The notes under the pieces are model-generated. The model saw only the letters and a list, made by a program, of their open reading frames with translations. It made no database searches and was not told the origin of the DNA. Shown piece after piece: positions 32,316 through 44,028 of a stretch of DNA of 64,000 nt. A program made the position numbers and the translations under genes. The stretch comes from Anastrepha obliqua (taxonomy: Eukaryota > Arthropoda > Insecta > Diptera > Tephritidae): NCBI RefSeq assembly GCF_027943255.1, contig NC_072895.1:23844001-23908000 (forward strand), read 5' to 3'. Within the stretch, counting starts at the first letter, position 1. Every line of letters starts with the position of its first letter.

Positions 32316-33224
32316 ATTACCAATGAAGCTCATAGTGTGCGCAGGCCCGGCAAGTTTTCTTACAACGAGGTGTTCTTCAACGATAAAATATTTCGTGGCG
32401 TCATTGGACTCTCCTTTCAACTGCGTAAAGAACGCAACTACAAATTTTATCTGCTCTACTTTCTAATCTTTCTGCAGGGTATCATTTGGAGTACCGTTTA
32501 TAGCGCGCAACTCAATGGTTTCTTTAGTCGTCCACCATCCGGTGAACAAACCAACACTTACGACGATCTCAAGATGCGTGGCATACAAATTGCTATACCT
32601 CTGGAGGAATTTGAGTTGCTGGAAAAGTTCATGGCCTTCAAGCGTACCTACAACAAGGCCTTCATGCGTACCTACAGAGACATTTTCCTCATCATACCCG
32701 AGTTGCGTGATTTCTATGCGCTACGTAAGAGTCTTAACACACAATTCGCCTACTCGACCCATTCGGAAATCTGGGCAATGGTTGCACGCCAGCAACTTCA
32801 CTTCTTACAACGCCTATTTCGTGTCTCAGAGGAGGTGCAGTTTCATCGGCAGACTTTATTGGCGGTACCCTTGGCCGAAAACAGCGTTTATCGCGCTTCG
32901 TTCAATGCCTATTTGTTGGATATGCAGGCGTACGGTTTCTGGAACCATTGGACAGCGATGAGCCTATTCGAAATGGTCGAGGCGGGGAAGCTCAGCCTGG
33001 AAGATTTTGTAGAACCACTCGGTTATAAAGCGCTACCATTTCGCGATCTGTATTACATTTGGTGGATCTATATTTTAGGTATTGCCACTAGTTGCTTTTG
33101 CATTCTGGTGGAAGTTTTGCATCAGAAGCTCAAGCGTGACGGTCAACAATACTTGGCACCGCTTTGGAACCAAATTGAAGAACGTTTGAATTGGAGATAT
33201 AAATTTAGTAATTTTAGAAAGTGA
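32316..33224 (+). pseudogene. IR-C' : 5'-truncated copy of IR-C
   Basis: Similarity to IR-C starts abruptly at the codon for W340 at the end of TM1 (WITNEAHS) and runs to the stop. The copy keeps the pore loop, TM2, S2 and TM3 but has no signal peptide, N-terminal region, S1 or TM1, so it cannot be a working receptor. The retained 295+ codons are fully open. It has an 18 bp in-frame insertion after KFM (AFKRTYN in place of S), which repeats the adjacent KAFMRTYRD coding sequence. The join marks the inner breakpoint of the inverted duplication. Confidence 0.85.
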
Positions 33225-33320
33225 AATTTTGCTATATTTATAAACTTATTTGTTATAAAAATAAAATTGCTAATCGATGTTGAAATAAGACTTTACATAA
33301 ATTATGAACTTTTAAAACTA

Positions 33321-34600
33321 TTGGGAGGTTGAATTAGTTTTAAAGGTTTTTTTCGAAGATTTGGGGCTTTATTGTGAAAAAACGGAACAAAATATTTTAT
33401 TCGAAGTATTGGCCATCGCTAGCTACAACTTTCGCCCATCTTTCGGGCGATTTGCGGATGCCGTTTCTCCAAAATTCTGGCCGCTGCTTGGCTTTCCATG
33501 ACTCAACCCATATTTTGGTAGCCTCGTACGAGGAGAACCGCTGGTCCGCCAAATCGAGGCTCATATGCCGGAACAAATGATAATCGGAGGGAGCTATGTC
33601 TGGACTATACGACGGGTGGGGTAACACTTCCCAGCCAAGCGTTCCAAGGTATTTTTTGACAGGTTGAGCAACATGCGGCCGAGCGTTGTCATGTTGCAAA
33701 ATAACCTTGTCGTGCCTTTTTACCGTTTCCGGCCGTTTTTCTTTCAATGTCCGGTTTAAACGCATCAATTGCAGTCGGTAACGATCCCCCGTGATTGTTT
33801 CGCCCGGTTGGAGCAGCTCAAAATATACGACCTGATCCCACCAAATGCAGAGCATGATTTTCTTGCCGTGAATATTCTGCTTGGCCGTCGACGTTGATGC
33901 GTGGCCGGGCAAACCCCATGATTTTTTGCGTTTTGGGTTATCGTAGTGGATCCATTTTTCGTCGCCAGTCACCACCCGATGCAAAAAACCCTTCCGCTTT
34001 TGTCGCTCGATCAGCAATTCGCACGTAAAAAATCGCCGTTCGACGTCGCGCAGCTTCAACTCGTACGGGACCCAATGTCCTTGCTTTTGGATCATTCCCA
34101 TCGCTTTTATACGCTTGAAAACGGTTGATTTATCAATGCCCAATGATTCAGCAAGCTCTTCTTGGGTTTGGCACGAGTCCTCGTTTACCAATTCCCCCAA
34201 TTCCGCGTCCTCGAACTTTTTGGGCTGGCCAAGACGCTCCTTGTCTTCGGTGTGAAAATCACCACTTTTGAATCGTCGAAACCAGTACTCACATGTTGAA
34301 ATCGACGGAGTATGGTCTGGGTAGGCCTCCTGCAGCAATTCACGGGCTTGGGCTGTATTTTTTTTCAAATTGAAGCAGAAAAGCAAAGCTTCCCGCAAAT
34401 TGCGTTTCGACGGCACGAAAGTTGACATACTCGGAGCACGAAAACACTGCGTTGTTTATACTTCAGCGAAATGACAGATACTAATAAACAAAGCCTAGGG
34501 ATGAGGCTTTGTCATGAATATATATTCAGTATTGCCAACGCGATAAAGTGATAAATAGCGCCATCTGTGTGTCACCTTTAAAACTAATTCAACCTCCCAA
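33321..34600 (-). mobile_element. Full-length mariner element with 27 bp perfect TIRs
   Basis: The 1,280 bp element starts TTGGGAGGTTGAATTAGTTT and ends with its exact inverse (27 bp match), flanked by TA at 33,319-33,320 and 34,601-34,602. It encodes a complete transposase on the minus strand. The left arm has the empty site, a single TA at 21,586-21,587. The element therefore inserted after, or in only one product of, the inverted duplication. Perfect TIRs and an open frame point to a young insertion. Confidence 0.95.
33397..34428 (-). CDS. Mariner transposase, mauritiana-like (343 aa)
   Basis: This DDE/D transposase cuts and pastes the mariner element through its TIRs. The N-terminal paired helix-turn-helix region spans 1-110. 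The linker holds WVPYEL (119-124), a variant of WVPHEL. Catalytic residues are D156 (TGDEKW), D247 (QHDNARPH) and D282 (YSPDIAPSDYHLF), with 34 residues between the last two (DD34D). It ends VVASDGQYFE, typical of the mauritiana subfamily. The open frame is 2 residues shorter than the usual 345; the gap is at WWDQ-VVYFELL (about residue 199), where relatives carry two more residues. Activity is thus plausible but not assured. Confidence 0.92.
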   Translation of the reverse strand: MSTFVPSKRNLREALLFCFNLKKNTAQARELLQEAYPDHTPSISTCEYWFRRFKSGDFHTEDKERLGQPKKFEDAELGELVNEDSCQTQEELAESLGIDKSTVFKRIKAMGMIQKQGHWVPYELKLRDVERRFFTCELLIERQKRKGFLHRVVTGDEKWIHYDNPKRKKSWGLPGHASTSTAKQNIHGKKIMLCIWWDQVVYFELLQPGETITGDRYRLQLMRLNRTLKEKRPETVKRHDKVILQHDNARPHVAQPVKKYLGTLGWEVLPHPSYSPDIAPSDYHLFRHMSLDLADQRFSSYEATKIWVESWKAKQRPEFWRNGIRKSPERWAKVVASDGQYFE

Positions 34601-34994
34601 TAATTTTTTTAAAGCAGAGTGATTCAAGTATTTCACACATTACCGTAAATTTTTTTGAGAATTCGGTTTATTTATAGGCTTGAGTGCAATAAAAAGAAAA
34701 AAAAAATTTAGTAAAAGTAAACTGAAAAAAAAAAATAAAAAGTAATAGAAAATAAAAATTTTTAATTTTGATGTTTATTCTGCAAGAAGAATAGAAAAGA
34801 AACCAGTTTAATTGCACGCTTTTGTCTTTTGTAATGACTAAATGTTCAAATGACTATGAGTGGATATGGCAACTTAATAATTGCTCTATATACATATGTA
34901 CATACACACATTAGTGTAATGCCATTTTTTATACATAATACAAGGAAAACTGTTGAGGACCTCCGAAAAGTATTCATTTGTATGCTCGTTTTAA

Positions 34995-36350
34995 CTCTTT
35001 ACTGCGACATAAAAAATTTATTTTTTGTTGTTAATTGGTGAATATAGAATACAAGTAACACACGAATGCAAAAAAAAATATTTACCGTTAGGTTTTTGAG
35101 AAACAAGGTGGTCACCACCAGTAACCACCATGACTGAAGGGTACAAAAATTTATTAAAACTAATGCACTCAATTACTTCACTTTTTTATTTATTTTTAGA
35201 AAAAAGACAATACAAAATTTGGTAATAAATTTACAAACAATTATTTCTTGTGAGAATCTGAAAAACATGTCTTTCCTTTTCGGAGGCAAAGTGGAACGTG
35301 GCATGTTCTGCATTGCCATACTGTGCGGACAGGGACGCTTTTGGTAATGCAAAAGGCGCATCTTCTAGGTGTGCCTCTAAGCGGTTGGTGTCGATTACTC
35401 TCATGACGGATTTCAGCAGGCACGCTAGGCTTATACCGTTTTATAGCAACTGGTACAGGAGATCTTGGGCTTGATCCATTGCTGATCGCGGAACTTCCTG
35501 GAGCTCGCTTGTTTACGTAGCAAGGTGCTAACAGCCCCTGTTAAATTGAGCAATTGAGCGGCGAAAGTCCTTCAATGTCAACTCATCCAAATGAAGTCTG
35601 TTAATCAGAAGCTCTTTGTAAGCTATATAGCTATTGATAACGCAGCAATCCAAGAAATGAAAAAAAAATCGGTGCCACCACTTTTGGGATTTTCGGTCGA
35701 TGGAGTAACAGGCTTTTAATTGATCGAATTTATCAACGAAGTTCATATTGCTGTTGTATTTCTTTACAGCAGATGGTTTATAATTATTTCTGAAGTTGCG
35801 GCGAAGAATTTCAAGCATAGGACGGACTTTATATAACTTATCATAGTCTGGATGCTTTCTAGCAGGCATGAGATTATTGCGATTCAGATGCAAGCATCCA
35901 AGAAGCCAGCTGAAGCGGTTTAGGGGCATACAAGAGGAAATGTAGGAGTCACGTAAATCAGGAGCAGAAGACCAGTAATCAGTGTCGGTAGCTTTTTATA
36001 CCCATCACCATATTTATGGCCAAGAAAGTTTGTATTTCAGAAGGACTGGTAGGAGAAAAAGGTTTACCTTCTTGTGTTGCATATAGGTTAGTTTGAAAGC
36101 TAATGACTTCAACCAAGTCCTCTGTTCAAAACATGCTAAACAATCGGAGTGGTGTTACACTCTCAACAAACTCGCCAGGTCTATCCATAGAGAAGGTCCT
36201 TTCCATTTAGGAGGCTGCAAGATCGTAGAGTTAACAATATTATTCTGACTTACAAAGTTTGATAATGGTATGATATGAATAGCTCTTCATGGATATTCTG
36301 TACATCTGCCCCACACACATCCAATATCGATTTTGGCACTGGCCACTCAG
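34995..36350 (-). pseudogene. PiggyBac-like (PGBD4-type) transposase relic, internally deleted
   Basis: Minus-strand frames give the N-terminal region near 36,000, then MPLNRFSWLLGCLHLNRNN and KLYKVRPMLEILRRNF (35,930-35,790). An internal deletion removes the catalytic Asp core: YKPS is joined to KKYNSNMNFVDKFDQLK. WWHRFFFHFLDCCVINSYIA follows, and after a frameshift a C-terminal cysteine-rich domain (CAFC...CRTCHVPLC, 35,241-35,370). A TTAA lies at the left junction (34,991-34,994). The left arm has minisatellite here instead. The element is not autonomous. Confidence 0.75.
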
Positions 36351-37880
36351 GCCACTTGCATTTTAATATCTGATTCAACTTATGCATTTACTTTAATTAT
36401 AGTTTTTAACAAGTACTTACATTTTCAAACAAGTGGCAACTCTCTACAAAAATACAGGGTTGGCCATATTAAACTGACCCATGTGATTATTAAAAAAAAT
36501 ATGGGAAAAGAAACATTTTTTTGTGTTTCATTGTGAAAAACATTTAATTTAGTTCAAGGAGATTCGTTTACATCACTTTTTGAATATGATATCGCGCAAG
36601 TGGTCGCCCTTAGCTCGTATAGCGTAATGTGCCCGTTTTTCAGCGTTTTCCATAGTTTTGGCCAGCGTCTCGGCCGATATGGCGGCTATTTCCCGTCGGA
36701 TATTGGCCTTAAGTGCGCCTAGTGTCTTTGGCTTGTTGACGTAAACCTTAGATTTCAAATTACAGAAAAAAGTTATAGGGTTACTCAATGGGTCAGTTTA
36801 ATATGGCCAACCCTGTATATTCGAAATTAAACTTTTTTCATCAGAAGCCTGCACTGTAATATTTGATTGAACTTATTGATTTAATTAAAAAATTTTTAAC
36901 AGATACAAACAAGTGGCAACGCTCTATCGAAATATTTTCGAAATTAAACTTTTGCTTAGCTGTATTGTAATATTTGGTTAAATTTATTCGTTTACTTAAA
37001 CTTTTTTAATAAGTGATTAATTTTTGCAACAGGTGGCAACGCTCTACAAAAATACAGTCAAAATTAGGCCCTTGTTTACCTGTATTGTAATATTTGAGTG
37101 CACTTGTTAGTTTACAATGAAAAAGCTTTTTAACAAGTACTTAAATTTTCAAGTGGCAACCCTCTACAAAAATATTTTTGAAATTAAACTTTATTTCATA
37201 AGACACCGGCTTGGTAATATTTGACTGAACTTATTAATTCACTTGAACTTTTTTTACAAGTACTTAATTTTTCATGCAAGTGGCAACCCTCTACAAAAAT
37301 ATTTTCGAACTAAAAACTCTTTTCCCTGGACACCTGCGTTGTAATATTCGATTGAAACTACTACTTTATTTAAACTTGTTTAACAGGTATCATACAAGCA
37401 AGTGGCAACCCTCTACAAAAATATTTTCGAACCAAAAACTGTTTTCCCTAGACACCTGTATTGTAATATTTGACTGAACTTATTAATTCACTTTAATTCA
37501 AAGATTTAACAGAGACTTAATTTTCAAACAAATGGCAACCCACTACAAAACTATTTTAGAAATTAAAACTTTTTTTCATCAGACACCTGCATTGTAATAT
37601 TTGACCAAACTTATTAATTGAATTAAAACTTTGAACAGGTGGCAACCTTTTCAAAAATATATACTAAGTTACGATTTTTCAAACCTCCTTCCTTGTTTCA
37701 AACCTCCCATACTGTTATCCAGTTTATTTTATTACTTTTTATTGAATTTAATTTTCAAACAAGTGGCAACCCTCTACAAAAATATTTTTGAAATTAAAAC
37801 CATTTTTCGTTAGACACCTGCTTTGCAATATTTGATTGAATTTATAAATTTAATTCAATTTTTTTAACAGGTGGGAACTG
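36351..37880. repeat. Degenerate ~110 bp minisatellite (right arm)
   Basis: This is the reverse complement of the array at 19,640-20,740, with the box CAAGTGGCAACCCTCTACAA seen repeatedly (for example near 37,150, 37,278, 37,400 and 37,762). The part matching 20,750-21,180 of the left arm is missing at the piggyBac junction, and a TIR element interrupts the array at 36,455-36,815. Confidence 0.8.
36455..36815 (-). mobile_element. Short Tc1/mariner-type element with perfect TIRs
   Basis: The 361 bp element has 28 bp perfect inverted repeats beginning CAGGGTTGGCCATATTAAAC, flanked by TA on both sides (36,453-54 and 36,816-17). The interior keeps a minus-strand frame for the C-terminal tail of a transposase (LKSKVYVNKPKTLGALKANI, ending GDHLRDIIFKK). 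It is an internally deleted, non-autonomous derivative. TIR perfection suggests recent mobility in trans. Confidence 0.85.
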
Positions 37881-38662
37881 TCTTAAAAGTGGCATATTTT
37901 TAATCCTGCCAAACCCACATACTTATAAACCTTCACATTTATAATTTTAATAGGATTTTCCTTATATGCTTATTTTTATTTTTTCCTCAAATATGTCTCT
38001 TAGAAAATACATAAAGCAAAAATTATGACAAATTTGTTGACTGCCACTTTTAGGGAAAAAAGATATTTTTTATGTTAAGAACTATAAATATTTTGCAAAA
38101 CTAAAACGATGCAAAAATAGAAAAAAAAACATTTTTTTTGAAGAACCTCAAAGCTGCTTCTTTAAGTAAAGTAAACTATTTTAGAGCATAAATCTTAAAA
38201 GTAAAAATTACCGAATCAATTAGCTCCCATTCAGAATTTCATTCCTTTCTTGTCGCCTATGCAAATATGAACCAAATTGGGTAGTATTTTTTTAGATACA
38301 TGAAAAACACACACCAAAGATATGACATTTATGTAACTAGCAAAGAAAATACTTTAAAATTTCTCATAAGTGTTAACGTCACAATGAAATTTTAGAAAAT
38401 AAGAAGCAAGCCGATTAAATAAAATTCTCCTTCGTCCGAACTCTTCTAAGTAAGCGATTGTGGCTAAATCGTAGAATTGAATAAAAGTAGTAGTTTGCCT
38501 TAAATGGAAATATTAAATTTTTGTATTCTTATTTATTATTTCTTGTATCAGTATTTACATAAAAGAAATACTCATAATATTTACCTTATCTCTCAAATAA
38601 ATTTCAATGGCCAACTCCCTCACTCACATGAATCAAATTGCAACTCAACTTTTCTCTCATTC

Positions 38663-40446
38663 TCATTTCTCATGCATCCTTCTCTTTCTCAATTCGAATA
38701 CACAAATTTCCATAATAAAAGCAAAACTGCTCATACCCAGTCCACAGAGTAGTAAGCACCACGGCAACTTCATATCTTCCACATGAATATCGTGAAAGTG
38801 CTCGATGCTACTATTGTCCTTCAGCGATAATTTCGCAGTTGCCAACATATCCATGAAAGTCATTGTGCGCCATTGCTGCAAAAGACCTGTATCGATTACT
38901 CTAAGTATCATCTTGTTCAAAGGCTCCATTAGGTATGAATTCTCAGCCAAGGGTATGCTCATCAATAAACGGTCAGAAATCTTTAACGTTGGAGCCAAAC
39001 AGAATACTTTTTTTCGAATGTTTGTTGTTGTAACTCGAAAATAGACCAAATTGATTCCGGCATACTATAGCCAAATGTTGTGTCATACTCACCACGGTGA
39101 CGCTTAATTGTTTTGGTATCTTCTAGTTGTAATATATCCTTGAATGTTTGATTGAAAGCAGGTCCCAGACTTCTTTGTACCATTTCGACTTAATCGCGGT
39201 TAGCGATTCGCAAACCGTTGAATGAAAGAATCCTCGGCTTTAGTGGAGGGCTCGTGAACAACAATTGGAAGTAAGCTGAATACAGGTTGTTAACGAAGAG
39301 GCCAAGTAAAAAGAGAAAAGTGTAAAGTATTTTCATTGAAAGCATTGGACGGTTCCGTATGAGTAGGGAAAGACCAAAAATGCCGCGGAAGATATTTTCA
39401 TTAACTAATACATTGACCAAATTGAAGTCACTTGACTTCTTGAAGAATTTATGATTTATAAAATTGTCCAGAATTGAGAAGAGCAAACCCAGATTCGCTA
39501 CAATTGTGATGACCTGTGTCGTGACGACCATCAAGTATATTTTCGAATACTCAAGCGGTTGCGGACATGGCAATACAATAAACCATTCAATCGACTCCAA
39601 GGTATACGACATATACGGATAGGTGGTCTGCACATCAAAAGGTGATGGGCTTAAAGTGATTGCTATGTCCAAAATACCTTGCATGATATAACCCCCTAGA
39701 ACACTGACATGGAGACCGTCACCTGGTGTGACTGGATGTAAATATTGGAATGTGACATTGTACTTTTCCGCAAAGGCGATCATCAGACGGCCAATGTAGC
39801 CACTCAAATGTTGTTGACCTGAGGCGTCTTCATAAATCATAGTACGTGGCTCAGTTTATGCCGGTAGAGTAATGAAAGTTCTTCCTTGCAGATTAGTGTA
39901 ATGGCAAGGAAAGTAGCTCTGCGTTTGATTCAAAAGCTCGGGCATCCAACGTCCACTGGGAAATGGGTAATATCGATAGATCGCAATCACATTCCACATA
40001 AGCTGAACTTCCAAGTAGTTCCGTAAGGTAGTTAGAAGCGCGAGCGAGGGTTTTGCGACTGCGATGCGTCAAATAATGCGAGTCTGACGTCTGCGTTGTA
40101 AGTTGACGGCCATAATGCTGAGTACCTTGAGATTGAGCTGTTCTTGCAAGCAGATTACTGTCAGAATGTTACTGTTGAAACGGTCCTGTAGCTTGTCTTC
40201 CGATGCCTGATAGCCAGAGACGAGTACCAACAGTATTTTTAAGTGCTTCCACAGTTTGTCAATAGGTAGACAACTGTTGTTCGCTGCTTGTAATAGAAAA
40301 AGTGTATCAAAGGGATCCTCTTCGTAAACCCGACTTAGCGTATCGAGAAACGGATCATCCACTATCATGTCTTGGATGCGTTGTAAATGCGCCGAGTCGG
40401 TGGTGTTGAGCAGAAAAAGCAGCACCAATAAGAGTAGATACGACAT
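38663..40446 (-). pseudogene. IR-B' : decayed mirror copy of IR-B
   Basis: The whole IR-B reading can be followed on the minus strand, but it is broken several times. TTA became TGA after residue 125 (near 40,069). CAA became TAA just before EPRTMIYED (near 39,860). A net 18 bp deletion with a stop lies in S2 (near 39,185-39,200). One A is lost from an A run (7 for 8, near 39,010), shifting the frame. The C-terminus with TM3 is otherwise open and has AAG where IR-B has TAG. A LINE fragment also lies 35 bp upstream of its ATG. The gene is dead. Confidence 0.9.
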
Positions 40447-40481
40447 TTCTTGTAGCCGAATATTTCAGTACTAATTAAGAT

Positions 40482-41664
40482 CACAATACGCCAAATCTTG
40501 GAAAAGACCCATGAAAGGAGAATCGACACACACCATCTTTTCGTCGACTTCAAAGCTGCATTCGACAGTACGGAAAGGAGTTACCTGTATGCCGCTATGT
40601 CTGAATTTGGTATCCCCGCAAAACTAATACGGCTATGTAAGATGACGTTGCTCAACACCAGCAGCGCCGTCAGAATTGGGAAGGACCTCTCCGAGCCGTT
40701 TGATACCAAACGAGGTTTCAGACAGGGTGACTCGCTGTCGTGTGACTTCTTTAACCTGATGTTGGAGAGCATCGTACGAGCCGCAGAACTTAATCGCTCA
40801 GGCACAATTTTTTATAAGAGCGTACAATTGCTGGCGTATGCCGATGATATTGACATCATCGGCCTTAACAACCGCGCTGTTAGTTCTGCCTTCTCCAAAC
40901 TGGATAAAGAGGCAAAGCGAATGGGTTTGGTGGTGAACGAGGACAAAACGAAGTACCTCCTGTCTTCAAACAAACAGTCGGCGCACTCGCGTATCGGCAC
41001 CCACGTCACTGTTGACAGTTATAATTTTGAGGTTGTAAAAGACTTCGTGTATTTAGGAACCAGCATTAACACCGATAACAATGTCAGCCTTGAAATCCAA
41101 CGTAGAATCTCTCTTGCCAACAAGTGCTACTTTGGACTAAGTAGGCAATTGAGCAGTAAAGTCCTCTCTCGACGAACAAAATTAACACTCTACAAGACTC
41201 TCATCATGCCCGTCCTAACGTATGGCGCAGAAGCTTGGACGATGACAACATCCGATGAAGCGACGCTTGGAGTGTTCGAGAGAAAGATTCTGCGTAAGAT
41301 TTTTGGACCTTTGCACGTTGGCAAAGGCGAATATCGCAGACGATGGAATGATGAGCTGTATGAGCTTTACGACGGCATAGGCATAGCGCAGCGAATAAAG
41401 ATCCAGCGGCTTCGTTGGCTGGATCATGTCGTCCGAATGGATACAAACGCTCCGGCTTTGAAAGTATTCGATGCGGTACCAGCTGGTGGTAGCAGAGGAA
41501 GAGGAAGGCCTCCTCTGCGTTGGAAAGATCAGGTGGAGAAGGACTTGGCTTCACTTGGTGTGTCCAATTGGCGCCGGTTAGCACGAGAAAGAAACGACTG
41601 GCGCGCTTTGTTAATCTCGGCCAAAATCGCGTAAGCGGTTATCGCGCCAATTAAGAAGAAGAAG
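40482..41664 (+). mobile_element. 5'-truncated LINE (RTE-like reverse transcriptase) with 9 bp target duplication
   Basis: AATTAAGAT stands at 40,473-40,481 and again at 41,665-41,673, and only once in the left arm (17,041-17,049), proving insertion. The insert codes through to 41,634: HHLFVDFKAAFDS, FRQGDSLSCDFFNL, LAYADDIDIIG active site, FVYLGTSIN, TYGAEAWTM and the GRGRPPLRWKDQVEKDL tail, then a short GAA-rich end. The open frame lacks the endonuclease and RT N-terminus, as usual for a 5'-truncated LINE. RTE-like is my best placement, not certain. Confidence 0.85.
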
Positions 41665-42031
41665 AATTAAGATGTCAGTTTTTGGGGTAATATTTATGTG
41701 CTTACAAGTTCTACCCAGCCGTTGATTAGCGTGCGACTTAACATCTGTCAGTGACAGCTCCAGTTTAATTGACTTTAAATGAATCTGTTTATTAATCAAG
41801 GAATAAAAAACGCAGTTAATTATGTTCTCACATTCTGCACTAATTGTTTGAAATCTATAATTGTATTTTCTGCGCGATTAACTAAAATTACTATAATAAT
41901 AGTTTTTATAGGCATCGCTCAACAAGTTTTAGATTGTATAATATCCACAAAGAACAGCAGAAAATACGCACACAAACATGCATATGCAAACATTCGAAAC
42001 TGTCCATGCTGCAGATTTGGTTTTACGAGTA

Positions 42032-43080
42032 TTATGGTATCATAGAGTTAAGAGTCACAACTTTAGGCGAGAGACCCCATCTCTTTCCAATAGCGCCCTT
42101 CCTTCCATACAAAACGGCTGTTGCCTTCCTTATCTTTTCCTCAATGTTGGACTTCCATGTAAGTCTTCTGTCAAGGATTAAACCCAGGTATTTCACCTTG
42201 TCAGAAAGCACCAACGGAGCGCCCCTATTGAAGGGAGTAGATGTCTGGATATTTTATATTTCCTGATAAATAAGATGAGTTCCATCTTGAGAGGATTTAC
42301 CGACAAGCCGCAGTCTGCGTTTAGATATACCTGTATCATATCTTAAAGAGTATTCACACACTTGCCTCTATCAATTAGTGCCGCATCATCCGCATAAGCA
42401 ATCAAGCTGTAACCCCTTCTCCGAAACCATTCAGCAAGTCATTGACAAAGACAACCCAGAGATCGGGTGAGAGAACACTGCCCTGCAGAGTGCCCTTATT
42501 TACCTGCCGGCGGAAAGAGATGTCACCCCACTCTGCTGCAGTCATTCAGTCGCTAGGCACTCGGTAGATGAACCTCGGCTCCGATCCCCAGTTTATGCAG
42601 AGACTTAGTGATTGCCTCAAGAAGCCCCCTAGGATTTTCGCCTCTTATGTGCATGTCAATCAGTATGTCAAACGGTTTTAGCAAGAAAGATGAAATACTG
42701 ATTGGTCTGAAATCCTTAGGGAAGACTTGTGAGCTCCTGCCTTCCTTGGGTATGAAGACATGTGGCGGTTTTACCCTCCACAATCTTGGTATATAGCCCC
42801 TGGCTACGCAGCTCGCTTTCTCAGAAGCTTCTTTAAGAGTTCCTCTTAGCCTTCTTAATTTCGGACTAAGAGGATCCTAGCTCTATTTTATAAAGCTTCC
42901 ATCCTGAGAGAGTCTCAATTCTTTTAGCCCAAGTAAATGGGCGTCGGCACGAAACCCTAAGTTTAAAGAGCTCAGTTGTCTACCAGGGTGGTTTTTCCGT
43001 CTTAGCGTTCTAAAAGAAGAGGAGGAGGAGGAACACAAGGTAAAAATCTCCACTAGCCCGTCGATCACTCCCACCGTAAT
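42032..43080 (-). pseudogene. Non-LTR reverse-transcriptase relic (right arm)
   Basis: Mirror copy of the relic at 15,460-16,690. Minus-strand frames read VKYLGLILDRRLTWKSNIEE (42,200), then a broken palm region and, near 42,950-43,050, the LSSLNLGFRADAHLLGLKEL pre-RT block. Extra lesions differ from those in the left arm, so both copies decayed independently after duplication. Confidence 0.6.
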
Positions 43081-43569
43081 TTAGATTTCCATCGGTGCTT
43101 CGGAGAGAGTTCTCCACATACGGAGTGGCTGATTACAAAATGTTAGCGCAGCCCGCGGGTTATCAGGATTGATACTAGTAAGATCCTGATTATGACATAC
43201 TGGATTTGAAGCGGCTCGAACAGTGTAGCTCTGTAATATGAGAAAGCTGCTCAGCCCTATTCAAACCTGGTAGCGCGTAGTCTTTGGTGACTACGTAGGT
43301 TGAGTTGAGATGACTCCCCATAAGTTTCGGTATGAAATCTGGCTCTGAACACTGGACATAATGAACAAAACTAAATAAAACCACAAAAAACAACACGAAA
43401 TGATAAGCAATGTAAGCTAACTGAATACCGAAGCTGAAGAAGCCTTTACTCTTGTAGCAGTACCTCTTGCAGCAGGTCAATGCCGTACAAACAGAATGAC
43501 AATTCATTCGAGTAATGAGCTCGATGACATAGTGGGGACACTAAGATCCCGTCTCGACATCGACGTTAC

Positions 43570-43930
43570 CTAACAGCCACAGCAGAAAGCGACACCAAAC
43601 TCGGATAAAGGCGCTCCGGCCCGTCTGGCAATGACCCCAAATCCCGGCACGCTATTCGAACTGGTGGAGCGTCTAAGAAAGGCAATCGACGGGCTACTTT
43701 CATATGTCAAACCGCGAGAAAATGTCCAAGGCCATATTAGAAGAATGTGGAGTATAATAAAATGCGCACACGCTGACATGACTATGCAATTCAAAGCCGA
43801 AAATCGAAGGGTCAGGCTGATATCGACCCCGGTGTGTATAAAAGTAGCATTCCCTAAATATTTATATGGAATGTTTATGTTACTGAAACAAAAACAACAA
43901 CAAAAAATTAGTGTAAAATTAGTGTAAAAT
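43570..43930 (+). pseudogene. LINE ORF1-like remnant (right arm)
   Basis: The plus strand reads ELVERLRKAIDGLLSYVKPR followed by HIRRMWSIIK, resembling a LINE ORF1 segment. The mirror of 14,523-14,940. The frame is open for 98 codons but has no complete domain. The intervening 43,081-43,569 shows no recognisable coding unit. Confidence 0.35.
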
Positions 43931-44028
43931 TGAAATCGCCTACATCTTTTTGAAGACTCGATGAACCTAAATATATAATTGAAACTCCGTCTTGAGCTAT
44001 ATTCGAAGTTTGAAGCCTCTAGCGCATC

